From Elysia crispata (taxonomy: Eukaryota > Mollusca > Gastropoda > Plakobranchidae), in assembly GCA_033675545.1 (NCBI GenBank), contig JAWDGP010003959.1:1-64000 (forward strand): 64,000 bases of DNA, in the 5' to 3' direction. Positions 11,855 to 23,544 of the stretch are shown piece after piece. The position numbers and the translations under genes are program-made. Within the stretch, counting starts at the first letter, position 1; every line of letters starts with the position of its first letter. The notes below the pieces were generated by a model, which was not told the origin of the DNA, did not search any database, and worked only from the letters and a program-made list of their open reading frames with translations.

Positions 11855-12064
11855 CTTTCACTTCTGGTGATGTATTTCAGATGACCATTTTCGCAGGCCT
11901 GGCCACACCAACCACACATTTTTCTCACTGAATCTCTGGTCTGCTGTCAAGTTCAAACTCAGACGGTAGACACTGCCACTTGTTACCTCCACACAGGAGC
12001 AGGTATTGGGTTCGCCCTTTCGATCTCTGCAGGAATTAGTTCCTAGAGCAGAGCCACCACATGG
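11855..12064 (-). pseudogene. Exon B of receptor-like gene, cysteine-bearing ectodomain
   Basis: Minus-strand exon bounded by a good acceptor (tttctttttcctag, ending at 12065) and a donor (AAG/GTATGT, GT starting at 11854). The open phase starts P-C-G-G and carries four Cys, the last two as C-S-C-V-E-V, followed by V-Y-R-L-S-L-N-L-T (an N-glycosylation sequon), S-E-K-N-V-W-L-V-W-P-G and K-W-S-S-E. This alternation of Cys, Tyr and Trp suggests an immunoglobulin-like or other beta-sandwich extracellular fold; I do not recognise a named family. An in-frame TGA at 11860-11858 sits one codon before the donor. Joined in phase to exon A it would need one more base at the exon A end. It is probably a decaying exon; an alternative terminal exon is possible. 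Confidence 0.6.
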
Positions 12065-12797
12065 CTAGGAAAAAGAAATATCAAAGCGAAGAGAAACTCA
12101 TGCTTGTTATAGAACAGAAAAATGATCACTTTACCTGTCCATTTTTTTTGTACCAAATTTTCTTCAAATTCTTACACCATCCAATCGAAATCGATTTCAT
12201 GTAAAATATGGCACTTGTGTTTCATTATTTCATTTCGAGTTATTTGAATGTGTATATTCAATTCATGAGTAGAGTTTGTAGATCGTTGTGGTTACGTGTG
12301 TGTTATTAGTTTTGTATTATTTCATTCATATTATTATAGACACAATATTCAACTCCTAGCTTGGTATGGTTTTTTTTTCAAAATCAATAATAAAACCATT
12401 CATAGCATTTTGTATTTCTAGTTTACAAGAAGATATAAAAGTAAATTCAACATTCAATATGATTATAAAGATTAGATAGCGTTAGTTTACATACAGAGAT
12501 AGAAGTAAAAGTTGCCATAAAAGTTTATTTCCAAAGGTGACAGTATAATTTGCGCTGAGTTATTTCACCACGATCATAAAAGGTAAACCTACAAAGAGTT
12601 AAGACGCAAAAATTTGAAGTAAACTTCTTCTGACATTGTTTACCAAAAAAAAAAAAAGATAGATTATGAGGTTAAATTTTCATTCAAATAATTACACAAC
12701 AAGATATCGGTAATTGTTTTAGTGAATAATTAAGATAAAAAGAAGGAATCTTCACTCACATTGAGTAAGTTACAGGAAGAGATGAAATAAAACTTAC
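12065..12797 (-). other. Presumed intron between exons A and B
   Basis: AT-rich, bounded by GTAAGT and tttcctag. Nothing else seen. Confidence 0.5.
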
Positions 12798-12972
12798 AAG
12801 AAAACAGTAGAGCTAGAAAATAACAACATTGGTCCAAAGGAAGCACTGTTGAAAGGGTAGGAAGATTTACTTCCACAGACTTCATACTCTATAACTGTGT
12901 AGTCTTGTCCTGCCACAAGAAAGCCACTATTGCATTTAAAGGAAGGTTGAAATTTGGTGATTTCCATGAAAG
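12798..12972 (-). pseudogene. Exon A of receptor-like gene
   Basis: Bounded by acceptor ttttttcccccacag (ending at 12973) and a perfect GTAAGT donor at 12797-12792. In the only open phase it reads M-E-I-T-K-F, F-K-C-N-S-G-F-L-V-A-G-Q-D-Y-T, V-I-E-Y-E-V-C-G-S-K and F-G-P-M-L-L-F. There are two Cys about 30 residues apart. The exon is 175 nt. The paralogous copy at 16687-16509 ends TTG/GTAAGT in phase 0, while this one ends TT/GTAAGT. One G is missing at the exon-intron junction, and splicing to exon B would hit TAG within eight codons. With the G restored the join with exon B is in frame, which supports the two being neighbours. Confidence 0.65.
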
Positions 12973-13291
12973 CTGTGGGGGAAAAAACGCGTTTAATAGA
13001 GACAAAACAACAGTGTTTAAAATCTAAAAATGAAAGAACATTTAAAAAAAAAAATTAAAGACTCAACTTAGTATTCGAACAATTTTGAAAACCCTTATGT
13101 CTAGCTAAAAATAAAACATTTCTATTATTATTATCATGATTTAATTGTTATTAGGCTATCTAGATTGAGATCTTCTCTACACTCTAGTCTTTCAGGTCTA
13201 GTATGCTGACTATCTGGGTTTCCTCTGTAGATGTCCATGCTCGTGTGCTATGGTCGTTTGTAACATGGCTACTTGGCCATTTGACACACTC

Positions 13292-13644
<353 letters not shown>

Positions 13645-14289
13645 TTTTTATTGTTGCTATTGTTGTTTTTGTTATTATTATTCCTATAAATATCTCGAAA
13701 ATTCGCAAGGCTGGTCACTGCCGTTTTGTTTCACTTGACTTTGAATCGTTCTGTGTCCACTATTGACAGTGTCAACGCTCCTTTAAACTTCGTGCGGAAA
13801 ATATCTGTAGGGACACGTAAGTAACGTGAAGCGTATAACCGTATGGAATTGCTACTTGTTTACAAGGAGGTGAAGGGATTTTCGCATTCAGAGTATACCT
13901 AGCAAACAATTTACTTGACTTGCGCAATCGTAATAAACAACCCGTAAAATAAAGGTCATCATTTTTTTAATATACGGTAAAGCCAAAAGAGCTCACATAA
14001 AGTCTAAATAAGATTAATATTTATAGAGTTCTTGGAACATACAAAGTTATCTCCATCTTAGATGTGATTTGTTTAAATGCTTCTGACTGAATTATTAACT
14101 GCAAAAGTTTTTGGTAGCCATATTTCGGAAAAAAAAAACCAATCTATTTATCTATGGAAAAAGTTTAAAATGCAAAACGATTAAAATGATTTACATATTT
14201 CGAGCTACTAACCAGTGATAGATTAATCTCATTGAAAAAGATCAAAGGGGAAAAATGTACTTACGGCAGCTATCTGCAAAATGGGATAA

Positions 14290-14380
14290 GAAATTGAAAG
14301 CGCCGGATTCGAACCAACATTGTCATCTTGGATGGATTGCTGATCCAGGCACTATACCACTTCGAGACCACACTATACAA
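14290..14380 (-). mobile_element. tRNA-derived SINE head
   Basis: A perfect B box GGTTCGAATCC (rc of 14305-14315) lies about 45 bases downstream of an A-box-like TGGTCTCGAAGTGG (rc of 14357-14370). The acceptor stem does not pair, so it is SINE-like and not a functional tRNA. Confidence 0.55.
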
Positions 14381-14419
14381 CTGGTTTCGCGAGAGTTGGA
14401 GCATTTTTTAATCTTTATG

Positions 14420-14830
14420 AAGGAACCTCTCATATTTCCTGCTCCAGATCTAGCGTGAACTATTTTTTAGCTTTTCAGGCAGTAACTTCAGAGCTTTTGT
14501 TCTCTTATTGTCACATGTTGAGAGTTTAGTCAGAAAGTCGTAGGCTGATGGCCCTCTGGGCATCACCGCATCTTTGTAGCTGGCAAGTTTCAGCTCCTTC
14601 GCCAGGTTCAGGTAATTCTCTCTTTTGTAGATGTGGGCCTGTTTCACTCTGTTTTAGTCTAGAATTGTTAGCCCCACCATGATTAGTTGTTGTGTGAAAG
14701 TTGAATGGATAACAATATCAGGCTTTAGTCTTGTTTTTTCTTACAATATTGGGGTGACTGTCCCATTTTGGAAGGTCAACTGAAACAGCACAGTCGTCAC
14801 AACCGTCTAGTATGCGTTTTTTCTGGTTTG
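14420..14830 (-). mobile_element. 3' coding remnant of a second retroelement
   Basis: Minus frame reads K-P-D-I-V-I-H-S, then A-H-I-Y-K-R-E-N-Y-L-N-L-A-K-E-L-K, S-A-Y-D-F-L-T-K-L-S, N-K-R-T-K-A-L-K-L-L and S-S-R-(stop)-I-W-S-R. It resembles the conserved C-terminal tail of abundant mollusc and cnidarian retrotransposon polyproteins, where that stop is normally Trp. Two stops are present in the frame. Confidence 0.65.
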
Positions 14831-15179
14831 TTGTTCTCACTGACTTTCCGTGCCGTGACTTAGCGCCTCCCTATGCTGCGAGTATCATTGCATTAGTTTT
14901 AGGGAAGGCAGTCTCTCCTTTAGCCATGCTTATGTGTGCAGCAAGTTCTTGAAGGACTCTGTGGTGCCTTTCCCTTCTGTTTCTGGCCGCCACATTGCTG
15001 TAGGTGACCCCAGCTTTTGCGGTCAGTTTGATTATGCCCGATCTTTAATCTTAAGGCACTCTTTGTCCTGGTCTCCGGCTTCGACAACTTTCCATTTCCT
15101 GCCCGTCTATATAGTCGGTTGCACTGCTTTACAAGCGGGTCCTCGGAATCCTCTTTCGATATTATCTCATGATATGTGG

Positions 15180-15600
15180 TATTCGGTTGTTTTTTTAATC
15201 ATTTCTTTAGTTTCCATACGAATTCGCTTAAAGTTGTGGCTGTTTTTTGTGGTTAAGTGTAATGCTCGATGTATGCTGGTTATATCTGGTTTTGAAACAA
15301 TTTTCTGTTATCCCTTTGTAAGTGCTCTGTTTTTTCGAGGATTTCTGTCCGACAGTTGCCTTGTATACCACTCCCTTTTGGAGGCACTGGCCTTTGAGCA
15401 GGAAGGATTTTTTTTTCATCCCTGCAGTTGTAAGTTTTTCCTTGTTTTTCTTTTATCTTTGCAGATTAAAGACTTTTGTTGTGGCAAGAAATTTTTTGTT
15501 TCATGTTCTGCATGCAGCTATAGCTTAGCTTTACGGTGTTTTTATTCAATATTTTGGGCAGCTTGTTGGCTGTTGGGAAACGGAAAAACAAGAGCGCAAG
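15180..15600 (-). mobile_element. Penelope-like element fragment with GIY-YIG-region remnant
   Basis: Minus-strand translation gives N-K-N-T-V-K-L-S-Y-S-C-M, then C-L-Q-K-G-V-V-Y-K-A-T-V, Y-K-G-I-T-E-N-C-F-K-T-R-Y-N-Q-H and E-F-V-W-K-L-K. This is the C-terminal reverse transcriptase to GIY-YIG endonuclease order of Penelope-like elements. Stops and frame changes are frequent; only a few hundred bases survive. Confidence 0.75.
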
Positions 15601-15710
15601 TCCGGAACTGTTAACGAACACACCTCAGTCAGACCCGGGGAGAGCGGAGGACCCTTGTCTTCCGCTTGAAACACCAGTGTCGTATGGAGAGAATTTAAAG
15701 TAATATCTTC

Positions 15711-15742
<32 letters not shown>

Positions 15743-15865
15743 TGTATGTATGTATGTATGTATGTATGTATGTATGTATGTATGTATGTATGTATGTATG
15801 TATGTATGTATCTATTTATCTAAATATCTAACTAGATATATATCTATATCTATATCTATCTATCC

Positions 15866-15898
<33 letters not shown>

Positions 15899-15924
15899 AC
15901 TATCTAACTATATATATATATATG

Positions 15925-15956
<32 letters not shown>

Positions 15957-15965
15957 AATATATAT
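15711..15965 (+). repeat. TATG, then ATCT, then AT tracts
   Basis: TATG tetranucleotides to about 15811, ATCT-type units to about 15898, then AT runs. Confidence 0.96.
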
Positions 15966-16508
15966 ATACTAAATAAATACCTAGGTGTGCATTAACTCCC
16001 CCCACAAGCTGTCTTTATAGTATCATTCACCTCCTGCCAATGCTACAAGTAAAACAACATCCTATATATGAGTGTAGGAAGAATGTGGAACGTTTAACAT
16101 ATGTAAAGGAAAGATGAAAAGTTTCCAGTCTCTTGTAAATATTCTTGTAAATAATTTTGGACAAAACAGTGACGTTTATGTTATAAATCGTGCCATCCTG
16201 ATAGAGAAGTTTTCATCTTCAAAATTAAATACGGAAAAAAAAGATCAAAACTTTGTAGGAAATGTAAACAAAAAAAACAACATAAAACAAAAGAATTTAA
16301 AATAGCATACATACAGTACCTTTAGATGAAAAGATGGAAATAAAACTTAGATAAATTTGGTTTACAGGGATAGTTAAATAATAAACTAAATTCGGTTAAT
16401 CTGCAGGGGAAAAGATACTGTAAAATATGGACTGAGTTATTTTTTAAAAAGAGGAAAGAGAAAGGAATACTTACTTTGTTTACAACAGGAGATAAAAGAA
16501 GAACTTAC

Positions 16509-16687
16509 CAAGTTACTGTGGTTATTATTCTGCGCGTAATAAAATAGTGGCCCTTCAAAAACATCAAGGGAGGTAAAGTTACCACCAAAAACTTCCTATT
16601 CTATAAATGTGTAATCCTGTCCTGCCACAAGAAAGTCACTACTACAATGGAAACTTCATTCAACCTTGGTAACAGTTATAGATTGAG
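16509..16687 (-). pseudogene. Duplicated, broken copy of exon A
   Basis: Acceptor tttttcccctcag and donor TTG/GTAAGT are intact, and the length (179 nt) keeps phase. The core F-L-V-A-G-Q-D-Y-T-F-I-E is nearly identical to exon A, but in-frame TGA and TAG stops are present, and the second Cys (V-C-G in exon A) is Phe here. A matching exon B was not found; the interval towards exon A holds retroelement fragments and a compound triplet array. This suggests a tandem-duplicated ectodomain whose upstream copy died first. Confidence 0.6.
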
Positions 16688-19600
16688 CTGAGGGGAAAAA
16701 GAAGCAGACAAAAGTCAACCGAAGAATTTGATAAGATCAAAAAGGCTTTGTTTCAGACCGACAATTTTAGTTTTAAATGAAATATAAAGCAGACTTTCTG
16801 TTAAATACCACTGTCATTTCTGCTGTATTAATATTCAGCCAGCAATAAAGAAAACCTAAATGGACACCCTTACAGTTGATCATTCACATTGAGCTCGATT
16901 ATTTCCCCCCTATCTTAATAAAGTCACAAGAGGCCATTTCTCATCTTTGTTACTTGACACTATTGAGGCATATACTTTGGTTTAATTTCCATTCTGTTTC
17001 CATGAAATTAGTCTTTATGGTTGAAAAGCATGCAGAGGTAAAGTGAACCTGATAAGGGTAAAAACGTTAATGTGGATTCGAAATGAAACTTTTAATTTAA
17101 AGAAAAAAAATGAAATTATATAAAATATACATAACTATAATCACATTAATCAGATTTTGTTTAATCTATACTTGCCATTAAATATTTCATACGTTCACGT
17201 CTTCATTATTAGTTTCTGAAGGAGAGATGTTTGCTGTTATTGATCGGTAGTATTTGAAACTTAAATTTCCGTGTCAACGACTTACGGTCACTTGCTAAGC
17301 TTAGCTTCATTATTAAAATTAACATGAAGAATAAAATAGTTACTATTTCTGTAAGTGTGTGTATACATATATATAAATACCTCTTTTCCCCGCCACTCTC
17401 CCTGGTGGCAACAGCTGGAGTACATAATACGAATTACTTTGCCCGATTACTTTAATGTCTTTGTATAAAATCATGATTGAGATCATTATATTAAATTTGT
17501 TTGATAGTTTTTCTACTTGAGTGAAAAGATATACGTGTTTTCAACAACTCTATCATCAAAAAGTTAATATAGTTTACGACACAGACATACGAAAACGACG
17601 CAGTCTACGTTGCGTTTTATATTGATTATAGCACTATCAACGAATGCACCTTCCTTCATGTGTTGTGTAATGTTATAGGATGAAGATACGTTACAAGATC
17701 CTTGGGTTTTCCTGACTTCTGGAAAGTTAAGATGATTCCAGTGCCTGTTATTTAGTCTTCGTCTTAAAAAATAAATGTACCATTAAGAGTGAATGTTAGT
17801 GTCTAATCACATTTCCTACATCTCCAGAAAATATAATGTACACAACCTGTGATAATGTAGAGTCAATCGAAAACGAAACTAGAATCTAGTTCTAACTCAA
17901 CATGAGCGAATTACAGGCTTATTAGTCATGATTATGATCTAGAAATCTATAAGTTAAAGGCAAATTTACGCCAACAAACACACTCACATTGCTCAAGATG
18001 CATACTGAGATTCAGAATATTCTAGGTAGACTTGATTAAATCAAATCAGAATCGATTTAGATCCAGATCTAGATTTAGACTCTCTAGCTGCAATTAAGAT
18101 TTAGCGGCTAGAGTGTAGGCATACATCTGAACTGTTGATTTCAAGAACCTAGAGCTGTAAAAATTAGAATCAAACCTAGATCTATGTCGTTTAAGAACTA
18201 GAATCTAATTTCAAAAAAATTTCAACTTTTATTCAAGTGAATTAAAGCTGTGTTGTTTTTAGAGCTGGATATCACTATGAAAACTTATTTGTCATCTATA
18301 GACTCAAGGTTAACTTAATATAGAAATATAAATTGGAGTAAAGTTGCGTGAAATTATATAACTAGAGATTGCTGTAATGGTGTGGGTATTGCACAATATT
18401 GTTTGTACAAATGCTGCATAATTTCGTACAATAACACAAAAACAAATCTGTAGCCGAGTGTTCTTTTTAACTGATTCCATCCCGTAAGCCGCATAGAGCG
18501 GCTCAATGGCCAACTGATTAGTCCCATGAGCCGGTGTTCTAATAGCTCTGTTTCATAGCCATAAGCACGAAACCATTTGATACTAAATGACTCAATATGC
18601 GTTAAGCTTTTTTCAAACCTAGCTTTACAAGAGTTCATGTTGAAATTGATGCTCTGGGGGGCATTTGTTTACAACTATCTCTCAGATCGCTGTTACTACG
18701 GTTAACAACATGGTAGATCTAACATAACAGGCTCTACAAATATCTGCTGCAAAGTCCATCTAATTTTTGAACAAATAATTCTAGTGATAGATTTGAATTG
18801 TCTAATAACAATAAATACGATGATATCAGTAATGAAAGCAATAGTGAGGTCTAAATCGAGTTCTAAGCCTTTGGAAAGTGATATTGTAAGATCTAGATCT
18901 AGAATCTACATCCAGTAAAGAAACCTTGCTACTTTTTTTTTTATTTTAGTTAACTCCAAGCCTAACATTTTCCCTACTGACATAAAAAATAAAAATAAAA
19001 ACAAAAAAACATTAAAGAATAAGTCCGTTGAAGAGTAATCAAAAGTTACAGCATAAAGTGATCAATGTGAGAACAGTTAAAAAAATGGAGTCAAACTAAA
19101 AGGAAGAGAAATGAACTGGCAAGCCAGAGAAAGAGTTCTAAAGAGTGAAAGGGGAGCAGGGGAGAGGGGAACTCGGAAGTAGACTAAGAAATCAGATAGT
19201 GTTATTTATCTGTTGTAAAAATAAAATGAGTGCCGTTAACTGATAAAAATCCAAAGGACGTAGAAAATTATCTAGATACAACTCTGCACACGGCTGTTGA
19301 AAGAGACGAAAAAGCGGCAACTTAGTTTGCTTACTGGCCCTACCTCAGACGCACACAGTTAGTGGGCGGATCGGTGGTCAATCACTTGTCAGGGAGGCCA
19401 CAACTGTGTGTGCCTTTGCGTGATGGTGGACTGCGTTTAAATCTAATAATCACTGGGAACTTTTCCTTGTTTTTGCATCGCAAAAAATCTGGCTTCATTA
19501 ACACGAAGCTTATCAAACATATAATCATTTTAAAGCTGAAATTTACCTGAGTACAACGCTATATTTTTTACCTCTCAATTATAAATTGTATAGATGGTGC

Positions 19601-19999
19601 AGGTGGATCTTCATACTTCAAATAAAAGAGCTGAAAAAAAATCATGATTTTCATACCACCTCAGTTTAATAGGAATATGTCAAAAGTGAAACATTTTAAT
19701 CGCTTAAAAAATTGTTTCCCTATATTTAAAGGATTAATATAAAAAAAACTTGTGAACGCTTCAAGTGCAAAGAGTTTTTACAGTGATTTTATATGATTTT
19801 TTAAAATAATTCCACACGCTCAGGTCTGCACGAACTAGCCGCAAATAACACTCTGCACTATAGATCTACCTTAGTAGCCTCAAACCGAAACTGTTAAATA
19901 TGGAGCAGCGCTTAGAATCTGAACGCAATCAAAAGCTCCATGAAGTCTGCAGACCTTGTGATGATAGATCGTTAAGTAGCAAATAGAGTAAACTATCAA
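16688..19999. other. No gene recognised
   Basis: AT-rich. A GC-richer patch near 18490-18560 and an imperfect inverted repeat near 19350-19412 (cacacagtt / aactgtgtg) were seen, but no coding exon. Confidence 0.5.
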
Positions 20000-20770
20000 A
20001 AGTTTGCCATACTTCAGCTAGCCAATACCTAAAATTTTCTACAAATTGCAATAATTTTTTCCAGCCAAGGTGTAAAGGCTAGACAAGCCGTGATGTGCTC
20101 TACATAGACAGAATTAAAACATAAAAGAATACTTTACTTATTGGTTCAGTATAACCATCTTATTTGTCAATGCTCAGCACACTTTAGAAGCTTTTTCTTG
20201 AAAGTATGTAATTCAATACAATAACCTAAAGTAATTTGTACACAAAAGTAGAAACAAAGCATGGAACTAAGGACAGAATAAGTCCTTAAAAATAAGTTAT
20301 ATTTTACACACAGATAAAAGTGTAAAAAATTCAAATTTCAGCATCAGAATTTTTGTATGGATGTTTCCAAATCGTATAACAGAGTTATGTTGTTATTTAT
20401 AAAATCTACACACAAATCTCACAAAGGTAATTTCTTGCAATGCTCAAATTTAAAAGGTTTAAAGTCATTAAGGAAAATAAAATATAAATTATCCACAACT
20501 ATGCTCATCTATCCAACAAATATACTAGGGAGTGATTCTAACACAAGCATCCATGATTATGTGTATTAGACATTTTACAAGGTTCTATTTACCAGAGATC
20601 TTTGTTTAGAACTCAAGAAACAGTGTTACAGTTTGTGGCACAAGAATAGAAAAATATACCGACAAAAGAAACTGAACATAATTTTTGCTTTTATGTAGAC
20701 TTCCAAAAATAAAATAAAATAAAAAATAAAAATACAATAATGACACCTATTGTTTTTTCAACTAAACCAG

Positions 20771-20926
20771 ATTGGAGGAAAGAGGGAGGAAGCTTGAAGA
20801 CTTTAAAGAGATAACTGATGCCATGTATTGTGCTATGGATTCTACAAAATTGCTGCGAATATGCAAAATTTGGCTTTCACAGATAAAGGAGACACATTGC
20901 ATGGACTGAGATGGAACAAGTAACCA
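20771..20926 (+). pseudogene. GABBR1-like: GABA-B receptor subunit 1, ligand-domain exon (broken)
   Basis: Acceptor actaaaccag and a perfect GTAAGT donor at 20927 bound it. One frame gives L-E-D-F-K-E-I-T-D-A-M-Y-C-A-M-D-S-T, then after frame shifts N-L-A-F-T-D-K-G-D and A-W-T-E-M-E-Q-V. These match, in order, the region of the GABA-B1 Venus-flytrap lobe ending in the A-W-T-x-I-E-Q motif. At least two frame changes are needed, so it is not translatable as it stands. A ragged partial copy of its first 35 bases recurs at about 25527-25562. Confidence 0.75.
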
Positions 20927-21232
20927 GTAAGTCCATTTTTTTTTACCAGAGATTTGATATTTCTATACTCAGTACTAGCATATGAAAATGTTGTCTGCCT
21001 TTAAATATTTTTCAACAATCTTTCTTTTTTTATATAATATTTTATGAAAATATTTATGTGTCTATGTATAGTGTGTAGATCTTATACCTCACTGGTATGT
21101 CTTGATATATTTACATATTTCAACTTTTTGGACCTTGCGTGATTTTACATTTTGCTTTTGAATAGATGATAGACTGTACTGATGCAAACAGTTTTACTTA
21201 ACAGTTAAGAAAAAATCCCTAGTCTACTGCAG

Positions 21233-21492
21233 TTTCAAACTCAAATGATCTGTGTTGTGCTGATCCCAATACCTTTTAATGGACAGGCTCTATCAACATG
21301 ATCTGTGTTCATTATCCCAAACTCTGTCATCAAATTTCATCTGTGATTGGTACACTGCGTCCAAGTGTTGTGTTTGGCTACAAGGCTATCCTGCTCATCT
21401 TTGGCATCTTCATTGACTATGAGACCCAGAATGTGAGGCTTAAACAGGTCAATGATTCCAGATTTGTTGGCATGAGCATCTACAATGTTGTG
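21233..21492 (+). pseudogene. GABBR1-like: GABA-B receptor subunit 1, TM5/TM6-side exon, copy 1
   Basis: After acceptor ctactgcag, the frame from ATG 21298 reads V-V-F-G-Y-K-A-I-L-L-I-F-G-I-F, then Y-E-T-Q-N-V-R-L-K-Q-V, then N-D-S-R-F-V-G-M-S-I-Y-N-V-V. This is the hallmark GABA-B TM5, intracellular loop 3 and TM6 start; the K-Q-V/I-N-D-S-R and G-M-S-I-Y-N-V-V strings are typical of invertebrate subunit 1. An in-frame TAA sits upstream at 21277, inside the likely exon. The donor position reads TG/GCAAGG, a GC-type site or a damaged GT site. Without it the frame ends after A-R-N-Q-K. Confidence 0.85.
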
Positions 21493-22187
21493 GCAAGGAA
21501 CCAAAAGTAATTACTATCCTTTCAATTTATATATATATATATATATATATTTAAGAAACTTAGAAAGTGAAGGGCTTTCTTGAAAACCACAGAATTGTTG
21601 CTGTTGATAAAAATGTAGAAGCCAGCAGTCTTAGTCACAGGAAGCTGCAGTTGTGTAAATATCATAAGCTAACTAAGCTGATGCTTTTTTAAATGGATTT
21701 TTTTTTCAAGAATCTTGGTTAAAAACTCTCAGTGACTCTATTAATTATTTAAAACATCCTTAAAGATTTTCAATTTACATTCAATTTTTTATGTTACTGC
21801 CTGTTTTATGTTTAAGATATGCTTCATCATATACAGTGAACCTTGTATATAATGAAATACTCGAGTCTCACAGTATTTCTTCCTTGAATCCGAGGTCTCA
21901 CTGGATAAGAGGTGAGCTTTAAAATGAAAAATAAATTCATCGTCAAGGGAAAGAACCTATCCAACAGTAAACTTTTAATGAGTTATCCCCGTTTATAATT
22001 GTTCAACCAAATGAAGAGGGCTAAGTGTTGAGAAAGTGAAGTTTGTTTCCTTTTTTTTTGGTTTAATTTATTAAATGTATTTCTTTTTATAATTATTTAA
22101 AAGAAATAACCTCTGTGACTATTCTCGATCCCTTTTATCCTTCCCTCCTCCCTCCCAGAATCTCCATCTACAATGCATCTCTCTCTA

Positions 22188-22237
22188 TCTGTATGTCTGT
22201 CTCTCTGTCTGTCTTTCTGACTCCCCCTCTGTCTTTG

Positions 22238-22289
<52 letters not shown>

Positions 22290-22307
22290 TATTTATCTAT
22301 CTATCTC

Positions 22308-22340
<33 letters not shown>

Positions 22341-22342
22341 AG
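22188..22342 (+). repeat. CT and ATCT tract
   Basis: CT dinucleotides interrupted by tgtctg, ending in TATC tetranucleotides. Confidence 0.9.
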
Positions 22343-22419
22343 TCTCATCCTCATTTAAAAAATATCTTTGTATCCTCTTTTGCTTCAATCTTCTCTTTTT
22401 CTCAATCCATAGCTATCAT

Positions 22420-22530
22420 TTTTGCTGTCACTTGTCCTACTTTGAGCCACTTTGTTAAACCATCCTCATCTTTTCAGGCTGTTTTCACATGCTGTGTTTT
22501 CCTACAGTCATTCCAGTTGTCACAAGATGT
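22420..22530 (-). mobile_element. Short 3'-end fragment of the same LINE family
   Basis: The stretch with cctactttgagccactttg and agttgtcacaagatgtt matches the tails at 2100-2215 and 25805-25890. No coding motif remains. Confidence 0.6.
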
Positions 22531-22625
22531 TCACAGTGTGCTATGGAGATAATGCAGATGGCCATTACAACCTGCATGTGCATTTTTTTGGGGGGAGGGG
22601 GGCGGATGCTCTTTTCTAAGACTCA

Positions 22626-22898
22626 CTTACTTACTGCCCTTTTTGCCGTAGGCAATTAGGGCAGCTTTTTGTTGCTGTTTCAGTAACAATAACATTTTTA
22701 CAAGATAGAGTTGTTAGCCCTATGCTAAACCTACAAGTAGGGGGAGGGGGTGGATCGTATCTAGTCTGGCCTCTATCCTTTGACCTGTCCGGCTTGGGTG
22801 GCCCTACCAAGAGCACGAGGCTCTCGCCGGCATAGCTCTCAGGGTTATCAAGGCACGCAAGCTCGCTCACCTCGTCAAGGTAACGATCCGTGAGGAGA
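22626..22898 (-). mobile_element. 273-bp copy of the same short element
   Basis: Flanked by exact 13-bp repeats tttctaagactca at 22613-22625 and 22899-22911. On the minus strand it ends with the same hairpin (tgccct, gcc/ggc, agggca) and a TAAG tail, and 32 of its last bases match the 47-bp insert almost exactly. It holds a 79-codon open frame (22870-22631) with L-D-N-P-E-S-Y-A-G-E-S and P-P-K-P-D-R-S-K-D that stops in the tail. No A/B-box promoter is evident. It may be a truncated LINE or a LINE-mobilised SINE; the autonomous partner is not visible. Confidence 0.8.
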
Positions 22899-23379
22899 TT
22901 TCTAAGACTCAGACATCACTCAATTTCCATTTCAACAGTTGTGAAGATGGTGTGTGAGGGGTAAAACTCAGTGCTGTATTAATCACACTGGAACTCGAAC
23001 CTTACAATACTCAATTGAATGAGCTGGATTGAATTCTTTTCAATATCTTACAGTATTATATGTACTCCAGAAGTTTGCTCTGAATGGTAAATCTGGTATT
23101 TTGTATAGAGCATTTGCTTTCAGATCGGTAGGGAATTGCCTCTTGCATCTCTTAGCAGTGCTACTGTAGTGGATGAGTGAGGGGTCTTACCTTTTCTGCT
23201 CTGATCTCCCCTGTCTAAAGGCGACCAGTTGGTTAGAAAAAACAAACAAAAAGTTTTCCTTTTGCAAAGGAGCTCTACCAATCAATCAATCTATTAGTCA
23301 TTTTAAAAAATTCAAATGAGAGATCACTCTTCAAGGATGTCATTGTATCAATTTATCCTTACTCATTTGATCTTCTCAG

Positions 23380-23544
23380 GCGTATAAGGAGACACTTTAT
23401 GGAAAGAAGTATATGTGGTTCATTATTGATTGGTACCCAGTCAACTGGTACAAGGTCAAGGACAATCGCCACATATGCACCGTGGATCAGCTGAAGGAGG
23501 TCTTCATGGGTCCTTTCATCACAGAGTTTACCATACTGCACTAG
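23380..23544 (+). pseudogene. GABBR1-like: GABA-B receptor subunit 1, ligand-domain exon 'AYKE...'
   Basis: Acceptor gatcttctcag is followed by an open frame of 54 residues. It contains A-Y-K-E, Y-G-K-K-Y-M-W-F-I-I-D-W-Y, N-W-Y-K, C-T-V-D-Q-L-K-E and I-T-E-F-T-I-L-H, then TAG at 23542. These reproduce the Y-x-W-F-L-I-x-W-Y-x-x-N-W and C-T-V motifs of the GABA-B1 Venus-flytrap domain. In an intact gene this exon lies 5' of the exon found here at 20771, so the order is scrambled. Confidence 0.85.

Larger units (their letters stand above)
20000..21840 (+). repeat. Segmental duplication, copy 1 (GABA-B locus)
   Basis: Collinear blocks pair with 24555-25430: 20005-20100 with 24570-24680, 20940-21500 with 24690-25270, 21553-21620 with 25312-25375, and 21795-21835 with 25385-25430. 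Copy 1 keeps 20101-20935, including a ligand-domain exon, which is absent from copy 2. Both exon and intron sequence are shared, so the event was at DNA level and not retroposition. Confidence 0.75.

Noticed and set aside
14305-14370. Functional tRNA gene
   Set aside because: A and B boxes are present, but the acceptor stem does not pair and spacing is too long.
14934-15614. 226-codon plus-strand frame
   Set aside because: It is the antisense shadow of the Penelope-like fragment on the minus strand.
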